Source of the DNA: Frankia sp. RB7
GTDB lineage: Bacteria > Pseudomonadota > Alphaproteobacteria > Rhizobiales > Xanthobacteraceae
Length of the DNA stretch: 37,327 bases
Direction of reading: 5' to 3'
NCBI GenBank assembly: GCA_030403585.1
Contig: JAUEPE010000066.1
Location: forward strand, 1-37,327
Shown: one piece after another, positions 15,454 to 22,729 of the stretch
Layout of the letters: each line of letters opens with the position of its first letter
How positions within the stretch are numbered: position 1 is the first letter of the stretch
Position numbers and translations under genes: made by a program
The notes under the pieces: model-generated
Databases searched by the model: none
Told to the model about the DNA's origin: nothing
The model's input: the letters and a program-made list of their open reading frames with translations, nothing else

Positions 15454-15801
15454 TCAATCCGGCACCAGCAGCCGCAGATTGCCCTTGAAACGGATGCTCT
15501 GCTTGCCGGCGAGCGCCATGCCTTCGCCATAGGCGGTCTCATCGGTGTAGGTGCCGCTGAAGCCGATGGTGACGACCTTGCGGCCCCACACGGGGCGCTC
15601 GTCGAACGAGGGCGAATGCTCCTCGTTGGTTAGCTCGCCCTTCCACTTGCCGTCGGCGGACGTGTAGCTGCCGTGGGCAAAGAAAAAGGAATCGCCGCCG
15701 CGCATGGTGCCGTCACGCAGCACCATCACGCCTTGATTGCCGCCCTGAACGCCGTCCAGCATCTCGATCCGGATGTGATAGAGCCCGTTCCTGATCGTCA
15801 T
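15454..15801 (-). CDS. GrlR-like protein, single domain (copy C)
   Basis: A 115-residue protein of one GrlR-like domain. It begins MTIRNGLYHIRIEMLDGVQG and contains GTMRGGDSFFFAHGSYTSAD, KWKGELTNEEHSPS and GMALAGKQSIRFKGNLRLL. It matches the second domain of copies A and B across its whole length (compare GGDAFFYYLGAYSSADGRWK) and not the first domain. Length equals classical GrlR. The frame is open far upstream, but only the ATG at 15801 aligns with the fold; the ribosome binding site is poor. Oriented away from the DUF2161 gene, with 129 bases between their starts. Function is inferred from family only. Confidence 0.8.
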   Translation of the reverse strand: MTIRNGLYHIRIEMLDGVQGGNQGVMVLRDGTMRGGDSFFFAHGSYTSADGKWKGELTNEEHSPSFDERPVWGRKVVTIGFSGTYTDETAYGEGMALAGKQSIRFKGNLRLLVPD

Positions 15802-15930
15802 ATTCGCGCGCGCCCGCCTGTTCCCCGCGCAGGGTATAGCTGGCTTGACCGCGTCCGGGCAATTGGCCGGCAGCCGGAGTCCGATCCGGGCTAAACTGGC
15901 AGAAACTGATTCTCCGATCGGAAACTCACT

Positions 15931-16617
15931 TTGGAAACCGCGCTCTATCTCCCCGTCAAACGCTTCCTCGAAGAGCTCGGCTTCTCTGTGAAGGGCGAGA
16001 TCGGCGGTTGCGATCTCGTGGGCCTGAGCGTCAGCGATCCGCCGGTGGTGGTGATCGGCGAGCTCAAGCTCGCCTTCAACCTCGAACTGATCCTGCAGGC
16101 GGTCGATCGCGCACCGGCAGGTGACGAGGTCTGGATCGCCGCAAAGATGTCGATCCGCGGCAAGGGCCGCGAGAGCGACGCACGCTATCGCAATCTCTGC
16201 CGTCGCCTCGGCTTCGGTATGCTCGGGGTGACCGACAACGGCCAGGTCGAGGTGCTCGTGAAGCCACCGACGGCAGCCCCTCGCCGTGAACCGAAGACGC
16301 GCTCGCGGCTGGTGGCCGAACATCAGCGCCGCCGGGGCGACCCCGTGCTCGGCGGCAGCACGCGCGCGCCGATCATGACGGCCTACCGTCAGCAGGCGCT
16401 GGCCTGCGCATCGGAGCTTGCAGGCGGCCCGCGGGCCGTGCGCGATCTGCGCGAACGCTGTCCCGATGCCGGCAAGATTCTCCTGCACAACGTCTATGGC
16501 TGGTTCGAACGCGCTGAGCGCGGCATCTATCGGCTGACCGAGGCCGGCCACGCCGCGCTGAAGCGCTGGCCGCAGACGCCGGTCAAGACCATGGCGCGTG
16601 AAGCATCCCTGCCCTAG
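15931..16617 (+). CDS. DUF2161 protein, putative PD-(D/E)XK phosphodiesterase
   Basis: A 228-residue protein. Residues 1-115 match the DUF2161 (PF09929) pattern: LPVKRFLEELGFSVKGEIGG, CDLVGL and VVVIGELKLAFNLELILQ. Asp28, Glu44 and Lys46 fit a PD-(D/E)XK nuclease-like core (D ... ExK). The second half is basic and ends in a winged-helix-like region (ACASELAGGPRAVRDLRERC, YGWFERAERGIYRLTEAGHA), suggesting DNA or partner binding. The start is a TTG at 15931 preceded by GGAAAC; no ATG is available at the fold boundary. No restriction or modification partner is nearby, and nuclease activity is inference. Confidence 0.82.
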   Translation: METALYLPVKRFLEELGFSVKGEIGGCDLVGLSVSDPPVVVIGELKLAFNLELILQAVDRAPAGDEVWIAAKMSIRGKGRESDARYRNLCRRLGFGMLGVTDNGQVEVLVKPPTAAPRREPKTRSRLVAEHQRRRGDPVLGGSTRAPIMTAYRQQALACASELAGGPRAVRDLRERCPDAGKILLHNVYGWFERAERGIYRLTEAGHAALKRWPQTPVKTMAREASLP

Positions 16618-16640
16618 CGGCAGCCACATTGGGGAATGGC

Positions 16641-16940
16641 ATGATCGTGGTGACTGGGAGTGTGACGGTCCGGCCCGAGACGTTCGAGGAGGCACGCCGC
16701 CTCAGCCTCGAACACGTCCATCGTTCGCGCCAGGAGCCCGGCTGCATCTCACATGCGGTGCATGTCGATTGCGAGAACCCGCTCAGGCTGGTGTTCTTCG
16801 AACAATGGGCCGACCGCGGCGCGCTTGCGGCCCATTTTGCGGTACCTGCGTCCGGCGAGTTCGTGCGGGCGCTGCGCTCGCTCGCCACAGGGGCAACGAC
16901 GCTCGAACTTTACGACGCCAGCAAGCTTGAGAAGCTTTGA
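16641..16940 (+). CDS. Antibiotic biosynthesis monooxygenase (ABM) domain protein
   Basis: A 99-residue single ABM-domain protein (PF03992, YgiN-like): MIVVTGSVTVRPETFEEARR, HVHRSRQEPGCISHAVHVD, RLVFFEQWADRGALAAHFA and LELYDASKLEKL follow the domain's strand-helix-strand plan with the conserved EPGC and ExW elements. Members act as dimers, cofactor-free oxygenases on quinones or as simple ligand binders. GGGGAA lies about eight bases before the ATG at 16641; an ATG at 16629 overlaps that site. It follows the DUF2161 gene by 23 bases and may be co-transcribed. Substrate unknown. Confidence 0.87.
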   Translation: MIVVTGSVTVRPETFEEARRLSLEHVHRSRQEPGCISHAVHVDCENPLRLVFFEQWADRGALAAHFAVPASGEFVRALRSLATGATTLELYDASKLEKL

Positions 16941-16972
16941 GTGCATAGCTGAGATGCCACACCAAATTCATA

Positions 16973-16983
16973 TTGCAATGCAA
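16973..16983 (+). promoter_or_regulatory. Small palindrome TTGCA-A-TGCAA upstream of 17026 gene
   Basis: TTGCAATGCAA has perfect 5-base arms around a single A and lies 43 bases before the next start codon, where an operator overlapping a promoter would be expected. TGC/GCA dyads recall PhaR-type sites in alphaproteobacteria, but the spacing is not a good match, so no regulator is named. Confidence 0.25.
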
Positions 16984-17025
16984 CATAGACCGCACTAGGT
17001 ATCCCGGCATCGAAACGAGGCCGAT

Positions 17026-17331
17026 ATGAGCGCAGACTGGAATACCAAATATGGCACGCGGCGCGTGCGCCACGATCCGCCCACCCTGGACGAGGCGATC
17101 TTCGCCGCTGTCGGCATTACCGACGATCAGGAGCAGCAGGCCGAGATCGCCGCCTCACTGATGGGGATGCCGCTGGACGTCGTTCAGGCCGAGGTGAAGA
17201 AACAGGCCCGCACCAACAGCCGTATCACCGCAACCCGGGTGATCGCCGGCGAACAAGGTGCGCAGCGCTCGATCGTGGTCGAACGCCGTGTCGTCCGCCG
17301 CTTCGGCAACGACAAGCGCACCGGCACCTGA
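17026..17331 (+). CDS. Small conserved-looking hypothetical protein
   Basis: A 101-residue cytosolic protein with no domain that I recognise. The N-terminal part is polar and aromatic (MSADWNTKYGTRRVRHDPPT), the middle is helical and acidic (LDEAIFAAVGITDDQEQQAE), and the C terminus is strongly basic with repeated arginines (RSIVVERRVVRRFGNDKR), which could contact nucleic acid. GAGG precedes the ATG at normal spacing, a palindrome lies upstream (16973-16983) and a clean bidirectional terminator follows, so it looks like a real monocistronic gene. From memory, similar proteins occur in Bradyrhizobium without assigned function. Confidence 0.75.
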   Translation: MSADWNTKYGTRRVRHDPPTLDEAIFAAVGITDDQEQQAEIAASLMGMPLDVVQAEVKKQARTNSRITATRVIAGEQGAQRSIVVERRVVRRFGNDKRTGT

Positions 17332-17353
17332 GCGCTTACTCCTTCTCCAATAA

Positions 17354-17386
17354 AAAAAGCGGACCGGCGTTGCCGGTCCGCTTTTT
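17354..17386. terminator. Bidirectional Rho-independent terminator
   Basis: AAAAAGCGGACCGGC (17354-17368) pairs perfectly with GCCGGTCCGCTTTTT (17372-17386) across a 3-base loop. The T-run ends the 17026-17331 gene; the A-run can end the convergent GNAT gene. Confidence 0.9.
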
Positions 17387-17419
17387 GATTCAGGCCCTTG
17401 AATTTCAGGTCTTTGAATT

Positions 17420-18025
17420 TCAGGCCGCGTGATTGCCGTACATGCTGGAGATCAGCTTCCAACAGGTCGAGTTGAAGTTGAGAATCGCGCGACCGGCCTT
17501 GAACGGCGCCGCTGCGAGATCAGCGAGCTCGGCCTCGGGCGTCTTGGCAAGATCGATCGTGCCGGTGGATTCACCATGGCGGAACTGCAGATGCGCGCCG
17601 AACTTCTTGGCGAGCGCCCGCATGGCGTGGTTCTCCGCGCCCGTGGTGATGCGCAGGCTCTTGTAGCCCTTCCAGCGCGCTTCCGCGATCAGGCGGCTGA
17701 AAAGCACGGTGCCGACGTTCTGGCGGCGGGCGGAGGCTTCCACGCTGAAGGCGACTTCGGGCAACGAATCGCTCTCCGGCGGATGCAGCTCGGCCGCACC
17801 GCGGACCACGCCATCGACGATATAGGCGACGATTACGGTGCCATCTTCGGCACAGCGGCCAGCGTAACGCTCGATGAAGCTATCGTCGAGAAAACCGTTG
17901 AAACGGTCATGCCGGCTTACGGCATCGAGCCTCAGCAGGTGATCGCGCAGCAGCGGCAATTCTTCCTGCTGGCTCAGGGTCCGCACATAGCCCGGGGCAG
18001 TGCGGACGGTGTCTTCAAGTACCAC
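17420..18025 (-). CDS. GNAT-family N-acetyltransferase
   Basis: A 201-residue protein with one GNAT fold. The acetyl-CoA-binding region is EASARRQNVGTVLFSRLIAE (a variant of R/Q-x-x-G-x-G/A), preceded by the strand LPEVAFSVE and followed by YKSLRITTGAENHAMRALAK, where Asn and Ala of motif B are conserved. The start is GTG at 18025, supported by AGAGGAG seven bases upstream. The N-terminal LRDHLLRLDAVSRHDRFNG segment is typical of GNAT proteins that are often fused to or partnered with other enzymes in rhizobia. Acceptor unknown. The C-terminal 35 residues (KAGRAILNFNSTCWKLI) lie outside the fold. Confidence 0.87.
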   Translation of the reverse strand: MVLEDTVRTAPGYVRTLSQQEELPLLRDHLLRLDAVSRHDRFNGFLDDSFIERYAGRCAEDGTVIVAYIVDGVVRGAAELHPPESDSLPEVAFSVEASARRQNVGTVLFSRLIAEARWKGYKSLRITTGAENHAMRALAKKFGAHLQFRHGESTGTIDLAKTPEAELADLAAAPFKAGRAILNFNSTCWKLISSMYGNHAA

Positions 18026-18177
18026 GTCAAAACTCCTCTTGGTGTCCCTCGAGGAGGCGTTCGAATCCCTAGGCCTCCAATATTGTGCATCGCAACAAAT
18101 TTTTCAAGACGGGAACCTGCTCAAGTTTGAGGCAGCTGAAGCGACTAATTCGTTAACAAAATCAAAGTCCCGTAGTC

Positions 18178-18576
18178 TTACAGGACCAGCTGCGTCTGGG
18201 TCACGATTGCAACCAGCTTGCCGTCCTCGGTCTCGAGCCGGGTGGTCCAGACCTGGGTCCGGCGCCCCCGATGGACCGGGGTGGCGGTGGCGACGACAGT
18301 GGTTCCCTCCTTGGCGCCGCCGATGAAGTTGGTCTTGCTCTCCAGCGTGGTCGTGCCCTTGGCGCCCTCCGGCAGGTTGATCACGGTTGCGGCCGCGCCA
18401 ACGGAATCGGCGAACGCCATCACCGCGCCGCCATGGATGGTGTGATGCAGGGTGCAGAGATCGGGACGCACCGTCATCCGCGCCACCACGCGATCCCTCT
18501 CGGCCTCCACGAATTCGACGCCCTTGAGTTCGGCGAACGGCATCTTCATCGCTTTAAGTTTTTCGAGCGGCGTCAT
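18178..18576 (-). CDS. PaaI-type hotdog thioesterase
   Basis: A 132-residue single hotdog-fold thioesterase, cytosolic, probably hydrolysing acyl- or aryl-CoA. The signature HHTIHGGAVMAFADSVGAAA contains the HGG(A/M) turn and catalytic Asp of the PaaI/4HBT group. Later strands are TTTLESKTNFIGGAKEGTTV and VVATATPVHRGRRTQVWTTRL. The ATG at 18576 is chosen because GGGAGGGG lies about six bases upstream; five codons further up are open but would overlap this site. No phenylacetate genes are adjacent, so the substrate is unknown. Confidence 0.88.
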   Translation of the reverse strand: MTPLEKLKAMKMPFAELKGVEFVEAERDRVVARMTVRPDLCTLHHTIHGGAVMAFADSVGAAATVINLPEGAKGTTTLESKTNFIGGAKEGTTVVATATPVHRGRRTQVWTTRLETEDGKLVAIVTQTQLVL

Positions 18577-18695
18577 CAAATCCCCTCCCAATTCCTTGTT
18601 GTCGCAGCGTGAATGGCCTCGCGCGGCAAAGCAATGACGTCCGAGGTAATGGCCGCCGTGACATCGGCACTCTCATTTGCGCATATGCTCCTCCC

Positions 18696-19475
18696 ATGCG
18701 CCACTTCCCGCCCCGCCGCATCGTCTGTCTGACCGAAGAGACGGTCGAAACACTCTATCTGCTCGGCGAGCAGGACCGCATCGTCGGCGTCTCCGGCTAT
18801 GCCGTCCGCCCACCGCAGGTGCGGCGTGAGAAGCCGCGGGTCTCCGCCTTCATCTCTGCGGACATCCCAAAAGTGCTGGCACTGGAACCGGATCTGGTGC
18901 TCGCCTTCTCCGACCTGCAGGCCGGCATCGTCGCCGATCTCGTCCGCGCCGGGATCGACGTCCACGTCTTCAACCAGCGCGACGTCGCCGGCATTTTTGC
19001 GATGATCCGCATGCTCGGCGCGCTGGTTGGCGCAGCCAAGCGCGCCGAGGTACTCGCGCATGGCCTTGAGCAGCGCCTCGCAACGATCGCGGCAACGCCC
19101 CGCCCCTCGCCGCGGCCAAAAGTCTATTTCGAGGAGTGGGACGATCCCTTGATCTCAGGCATCAGCTGGGTGTCCGAGCTGATCGAGATCGCCGGCGGTG
19201 AGGATGTGTTTCCGGACCTGCGACACCAACAAGCCGCGAAGGATCGCATCATCGCCGCGGACGCGGTGCGCAAGGCCGCGCCCGATGTGATCCTGGCGTC
19301 ATGGTGCGGCAAGAAGGTCGTGCCCGCCCGCATCCAGCTGCGCGACGGGTGGAGCGAGATTCCGGCTGTACGTGATGATCGCATTATTGAGATCAAGTCG
19401 CCGATCATTTTGCAGCCGGGGCCGGCGGCGTTGACGGACGGGCTGGATGCGATCGTGAATGCGTTGTGGGGGTAA
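18696..19475 (+). CDS. Cobalamin-binding (BtuF-like) protein without signal peptide
   Basis: A 259-residue type III periplasmic-binding fold (PF01497): RIVCLTEETVETLYLLGEQD, RIVGVSGYAV, IPKVLALEPDLVLAFSDLQA, GIFAMIRMLGALVG, and in the second lobe GISWVSELIEIAGGEDVFPD and AAPDVILASWCGKK. Domain order and length fit BtuF-like cobalamin or iron-complex binders. The ATG at 18696 begins immediately at the first strand and no export signal precedes it, so it should stay in the cytosol unless annotated wrongly. No permease or ATPase gene is adjacent. Ligand is inferred from family resemblance; corrinoid salvage or sensing is possible. Confidence 0.82.
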   Translation: MRHFPPRRIVCLTEETVETLYLLGEQDRIVGVSGYAVRPPQVRREKPRVSAFISADIPKVLALEPDLVLAFSDLQAGIVADLVRAGIDVHVFNQRDVAGIFAMIRMLGALVGAAKRAEVLAHGLEQRLATIAATPRPSPRPKVYFEEWDDPLISGISWVSELIEIAGGEDVFPDLRHQQAAKDRIIAADAVRKAAPDVILASWCGKKVVPARIQLRDGWSEIPAVRDDRIIEIKSPIILQPGPAALTDGLDAIVNALWG

Positions 19476-19492
19476 GCCCAACTCTCTCATCC

Positions 19493-19579
19493 CGTCATTG
19501 CGAGCGAAGCGAAGCAATCCAGACTGTCTCCCCGGAGGGATTCTGGATTGCTTCGTCGCAAGGGCTCCTCGCAATGACG
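19493..19579. repeat. Palindromic repeat, copy 1 (3' side of kyn operon)
   Basis: An 87-base element with outer ends CGTCATTGCGAG and CTCGCAATGACG and inner arms GAAGCAATCCAGA and TCTGGATTGCTTC. The whole folds into a long hairpin. A close second copy lies at 22632-22716 in the same orientation. Elements of this type (CGTCATTGCGAGCGAAGCGA...) are widespread between genes in alphaproteobacteria. It sits between the BtuF-like gene and kynU, which converge on it. Confidence 0.85.
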
Positions 19580-19598
19580 TTGAGAGAGACCTCCGCCC

Positions 19599-20801
19599 TC
19601 ACGTCACCGCATTCACGACCTGATATTCCGGCTGCCGCCACACCTCACCGGCGATCACCTCCTCGATGATCTCGGCCGCCCGTACGATCTCGCTCTCGCC
19701 GATATAAAGCGGCGTGATGCCGAACCGCATGATGTCAGGCGCGCGGAAATCGCCGATGAGGCCGCGGGCGATCACGGCCTGCATGGCGGCGTAGCCGCCC
19801 TCGAAGGCGAAGGAAACTTGCGAGCCGCGGCGCTCATGCGCACGCGGCGTCACGAGCTTGAGTTGCGGGCAACGCCGTTCGACTTCCGCGATCAGAAGAT
19901 CGCCGAGCGCCAGCGAGCGGTCGCGGACCTCCTTGAGGTCAACCCGATCCCAGATATCCAGCGAAGCCTCCAGCGCCGCCATCGCCAGCACCGGCGGCGT
20001 GCCGACGCGCATGCGCTCGACGCCGCCGGCGGCCGCGTAGCCAAGCTCGAACGCAAAGGGCTTTGCGTGCCCCATCCAACCCGATAGCGCAGCGCGCGCG
20101 TCGTCGGCATGTCGCGGCGCGACGTAGAGGAACGCCGGCGCGCCCGGGCCGGCATTGATATATTTGTAGGTGCAGCCGGCTGCAAAATCGACGCCGCAAC
20201 CGGCGAGATCGACCGGCAGCGCGCCGGCTGAGTGCGCGAGATCCCAGACAGTGACGATGCCGAGCGCATGCGCCTTTGCGGTCAGCTCCGCCATGTCGTG
20301 ACGGCGGCCGGTACGGTAGTCGACCTCGGTGATGTACAGCACCGCAATCTCTTCCGACAGCGCGGCCTCGATCTCCTCTGGCGCCACCAGGCGCAATTGA
20401 TGGCCGCGCTCGAGCGTCGCGATCAGGCCTTCGGCCATGTAGAGATCGGTCGGGAAATTGCCGGTGTCCGACAGGACGACCTTGCGCGATGCATTCATGT
20501 CGAGCGCGGCGGCGAGCGCTTGATAGACCTTCAGCGACAGCGTGTCGCCGACCATCACGGAGCCGGCTTCCGCGCCAATCAGCCGCGCGATGCGGTCGCC
20601 AACGTGGCGCGGCTGAGCATACCAGCCTGCGGTGTTCCAGGCGCGGATCAGCTCGTTGCCCCACTCCGCGGTGATCACGCGGCTGACGCGCTCGGCGACG
20701 CCAAGCGGCAATGCACCGAGCGAATTGCCGTCGAGATAGATTACGCCGTCAGGGAGATGAAACAGCGCCTTGGTGTCGTCATAGACGCGAAGCCTGGTCA
20801 T
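19599..20801 (-). CDS. kynU: Kynureninase
   Basis: PLP enzyme cleaving kynurenine to anthranilate and alanine, 400 aa, cytosolic. The family opening IYLDGNSLGALPLGV, the phosphate-binding SVMVGDTLSLKVYQAL, DTGNFPTDLYMAEGL, WDLAHSAGALPVDL and the lysine loop CTYKYINAGPGAPAF (Schiff-base Lys213) are all present, and the C-terminal FGITPLYIGESEIVRAAEII closes the fold. Length is standard. It is the last gene of the kynB-kynA-kynU operon, starting 8 bases after kynA with AGAGAAG as ribosome binding site. The product anthranilate can be recycled to tryptophan or degraded; no anthranilate catabolic genes are in the window. Confidence 0.96.
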   Translation of the reverse strand: MTRLRVYDDTKALFHLPDGVIYLDGNSLGALPLGVAERVSRVITAEWGNELIRAWNTAGWYAQPRHVGDRIARLIGAEAGSVMVGDTLSLKVYQALAAALDMNASRKVVLSDTGNFPTDLYMAEGLIATLERGHQLRLVAPEEIEAALSEEIAVLYITEVDYRTGRRHDMAELTAKAHALGIVTVWDLAHSAGALPVDLAGCGVDFAAGCTYKYINAGPGAPAFLYVAPRHADDARAALSGWMGHAKPFAFELGYAAAGGVERMRVGTPPVLAMAALEASLDIWDRVDLKEVRDRSLALGDLLIAEVERRCPQLKLVTPRAHERRGSQVSFAFEGGYAAMQAVIARGLIGDFRAPDIMRFGITPLYIGESEIVRAAEIIEEVIAGEVWRQPEYQVVNAVT

Positions 20802-20809
20802 GGTCTTCT

Positions 20810-21649
20810 CTACAAAATCGTGCGGACGCGCCAGAGCTCGGGAAACAGCTCGACCTCCAGCATGCGCCTGAGATAGCTGACGCCGCCGGTGCCGCCAGTG
20901 CCGCGCTTGAAGCCGATGACGCGCTCGACCGTCGTGACGTGGTTGAAGCGCCAGCGCCGGAAATAATCCTCGAAATCGACCAGCTTCTCGGCGAGCTCGT
21001 ACAGCATCCAGTGCGTCTCCGGCACCTCGTAGACGATCCGCCAGGCCTGCAGCACCCCCTCGCTAAAACTGTGGGTCTCACGAACATCGCGCGCCAGAAC
21101 CGCCGCAGGCATTTTCAGGTCATTGCGATCGGCAAGCCGCAGCACCTCGTCGTAAAGGCTCGGCGTTGCGAGTTCGGCTTCGAGCAACTTCGTCGTCTCG
21201 GCATCATGCGCGTGCGGCTTCAGCATGGCATGATTGCGGTTGCCGAGCAGGAATTCGATCAGCCTGTATTGCCGCGACTGGAAGCCCGAGGATTGGCCGA
21301 GCTGGGAGCGGAAGCGCGTATATTCGCTCGGCGTCATCGTGCGCAGCACATCCCAGGCGTTGTTGAGCTGCTCGAAGATGCGCGACATCCGCGCCAGCAT
21401 CTTCATCGCGGGCTGCACTTCATCCTTGGAGATCGCACGACGCGCAGCAGCCAGCTCGTGGATGGCAAGCCGCATCCACAGCTCCGTGGTCTGATGCTGG
21501 ATGATAAACAGCATCTCGTCATGCGCTTCGGAGAGCGGATGCTGTGCGCCGAGGATCGCATCCAGCGCCAGATAGTCGCCATAGGACATGCGCCGGGCGA
21601 AATCGGTCTCGGCGCCGTCGCTTGAGGGATCGTAATCGCTGGACGTCAT
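20810..21649 (-). CDS. kynA: Tryptophan 2,3-dioxygenase
   Basis: Haem enzyme opening the indole ring of L-tryptophan to N-formylkynurenine, 279 aa, cytosolic tetramer. Diagnostic segments are MSYGDYLALDAILGAQHPLS, DEMLFIIQHQTTELWMRLAI (distal His), GFQSRQYRLIEFLLGN, and WRFNHVTTVERVIGFKRGTG (proximal haem His) with GGTGGVSYLR at the end. All expected bacterial TDO motifs are intact and length is normal. GGGAGGG precedes the ATG. It lies 34 bases after kynB and 8 before kynU, so the three are certainly co-transcribed. Confidence 0.97.
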   Translation of the reverse strand: MTSSDYDPSSDGAETDFARRMSYGDYLALDAILGAQHPLSEAHDEMLFIIQHQTTELWMRLAIHELAAARRAISKDEVQPAMKMLARMSRIFEQLNNAWDVLRTMTPSEYTRFRSQLGQSSGFQSRQYRLIEFLLGNRNHAMLKPHAHDAETTKLLEAELATPSLYDEVLRLADRNDLKMPAAVLARDVRETHSFSEGVLQAWRIVYEVPETHWMLYELAEKLVDFEDYFRRWRFNHVTTVERVIGFKRGTGGTGGVSYLRRMLEVELFPELWRVRTIL

Positions 21650-21683
21650 GACAGGCCCTCCCGATCGATCATCTCTGCCGTCG

Positions 21684-22493
21684 TCAATCGAGGCCGATCA
21701 GCCGCGCGGTGATCGGCGACGACGGATCCTTGAGCGCATCGATCACGGTAAAATGGTTGAGTCCGGGATCGACCACGAGACGCGTTGGCACGTCGAAGCC
21801 GGTCCAGACATTGGCGAACAAGTCGGACTGACGGATGAATTCGGGCCGCTCACTGCCACCGACCCAAGCGGTCACCGGCGAATGTCCGCGTGGCAAATGC
21901 AGCGCCGCGCTTTCGAGCGTCGCCTCCTCCATGGTCATGCGCAACGTCTCGTTCATCCCGGTCTTGAGCAGCGGCCGCAGATCGTGCAGGCCGCTGATCG
22001 AGAGCGTGCCGGCGATGCGGTTGAAGACGGCGGGCTCGAGCCGGCTGTCGTCGCAGAGCATGCGCGTGACGAGATGGCCACCCGCTGAATGTCCGGCGAG
22101 CCGGATCGGTCCTGGGACGAGCGACGCCGCTTTCGCGATCGCGGCGGTCATCTCCGCGGTGATCTCGGAGATGCGCGCGGCCGGCGTCAGCGTGTAGCTC
22201 GGCAGCGCCACCGTCCAGCCGTGGTGCCGCGCGCCTTCGGCGAGATCGGTCCAGGTCGACTTGTCGAAGCGCATCCAGTAGCCGCCATGGACGAACACGA
22301 CGAGGCCCTTGCTGTCGCCGTCGGGCAGGATCAGGTCAAACCGCTGACGCTCACCGGAGCCGTAGGCTATGTCGGGACGAAAGCCCTTCAGCCCGGCGCG
22401 GTAGGCCGCGGCCCGCTCCGCCCATTGCGCCGGCATCTTGTCCGAGCCCGGGATATGGGCCGAATTGGCGTAAGCATCATCCCAATCGCGCAT
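21684..22493 (-). CDS. Alpha/beta-hydrolase, probable kynurenine formamidase
   Basis: A 269-residue alpha/beta-hydrolase, first gene of the kyn operon. HGGYWMRFDKSTW (from residue 69) forms the oxyanion region, GHSAGGHL carries nucleophile Ser136, and PGLNHFTVID carries the catalytic His. This is the arylformamidase (AFMID-like) type, unrelated to the metal-dependent KynB family; position before kynA and kynU makes N-formylkynurenine the likely substrate, giving kynurenine and formate. The ATG at 22493 follows TTGGGAGC; the frame is open 15 codons further to 22538, but those lack support. A 12-base palindrome lies about 75 bases upstream. General esterase activity is the alternative. Confidence 0.88.
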   Translation of the reverse strand: MRDWDDAYANSAHIPGSDKMPAQWAERAAAYRAGLKGFRPDIAYGSGERQRFDLILPDGDSKGLVVFVHGGYWMRFDKSTWTDLAEGARHHGWTVALPSYTLTPAARISEITAEMTAAIAKAASLVPGPIRLAGHSAGGHLVTRMLCDDSRLEPAVFNRIAGTLSISGLHDLRPLLKTGMNETLRMTMEEATLESAALHLPRGHSPVTAWVGGSERPEFIRQSDLFANVWTGFDVPTRLVVDPGLNHFTVIDALKDPSSPITARLIGLD

Positions 22494-22565
22494 CGTTGCT
22501 CCCAAGGACTCGTCCAGCGAACCGCGCCAGTCTGCCACCGGTCAGGGCGGCATCCTAGTCTTTCT

Positions 22566-22577
22566 TTTAAGCTTAAA
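22566..22577. promoter_or_regulatory. AT-rich palindrome upstream of the kyn operon
   Basis: TTTAAGCTTAAA is a perfect 12-base palindrome lying 73-84 bases upstream of the first kyn gene, in an otherwise GC-rich spacer. Lrp/AsnC-type KynR regulators control kyn genes in other proteobacteria and favour AT-rich dyads, so an operator is plausible. No regulator gene is adjacent. Confidence 0.4.
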
Positions 22578-22631
22578 GGATTTGAGGGAGCCCCCAGATT
22601 GGGCAGACAGGCGCGCCCCGGCAACTCACTC

Positions 22632-22716
22632 CGTCATTGCGAGCGAACGAAGCAATCCAGTCTACCTCCGGGGCGGCAGTCTGGCTTGCCTCGTCGCAAG
22701 AACTCCTCGCAATGAC
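22632..22716. repeat. Palindromic repeat, copy 2 (5' side of kyn operon)
   Basis: Second copy of the 19493-19579 element in the same orientation: CGTCATTGCGAGCGAACGAA at the left end, GCTTGCCTCGTCGCAAGAAC and CTCGCAATGAC at the right. The inner stem has diverged (GAAGCAATCCAGTC against CAGTCTGGCTTGC). Together the two copies bracket the kyn operon. Confidence 0.85.
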
Positions 22717-22729
22717 AAAGGAGAGAGGC

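Noticed and set aside
7476..15801. A hidden type III secretion island around the GrlR-like genes
   Set aside because: No secretion ATPase, ring, needle, chaperone or tts-box-type gene was found between or beside the three copies.
15802..16695. Upstream extension of the GrlR-like copy C frame (would give 413 aa)
   Set aside because: The extension is antisense to the DUF2161 gene, and the GrlR fold begins exactly at the ATG at 15801.
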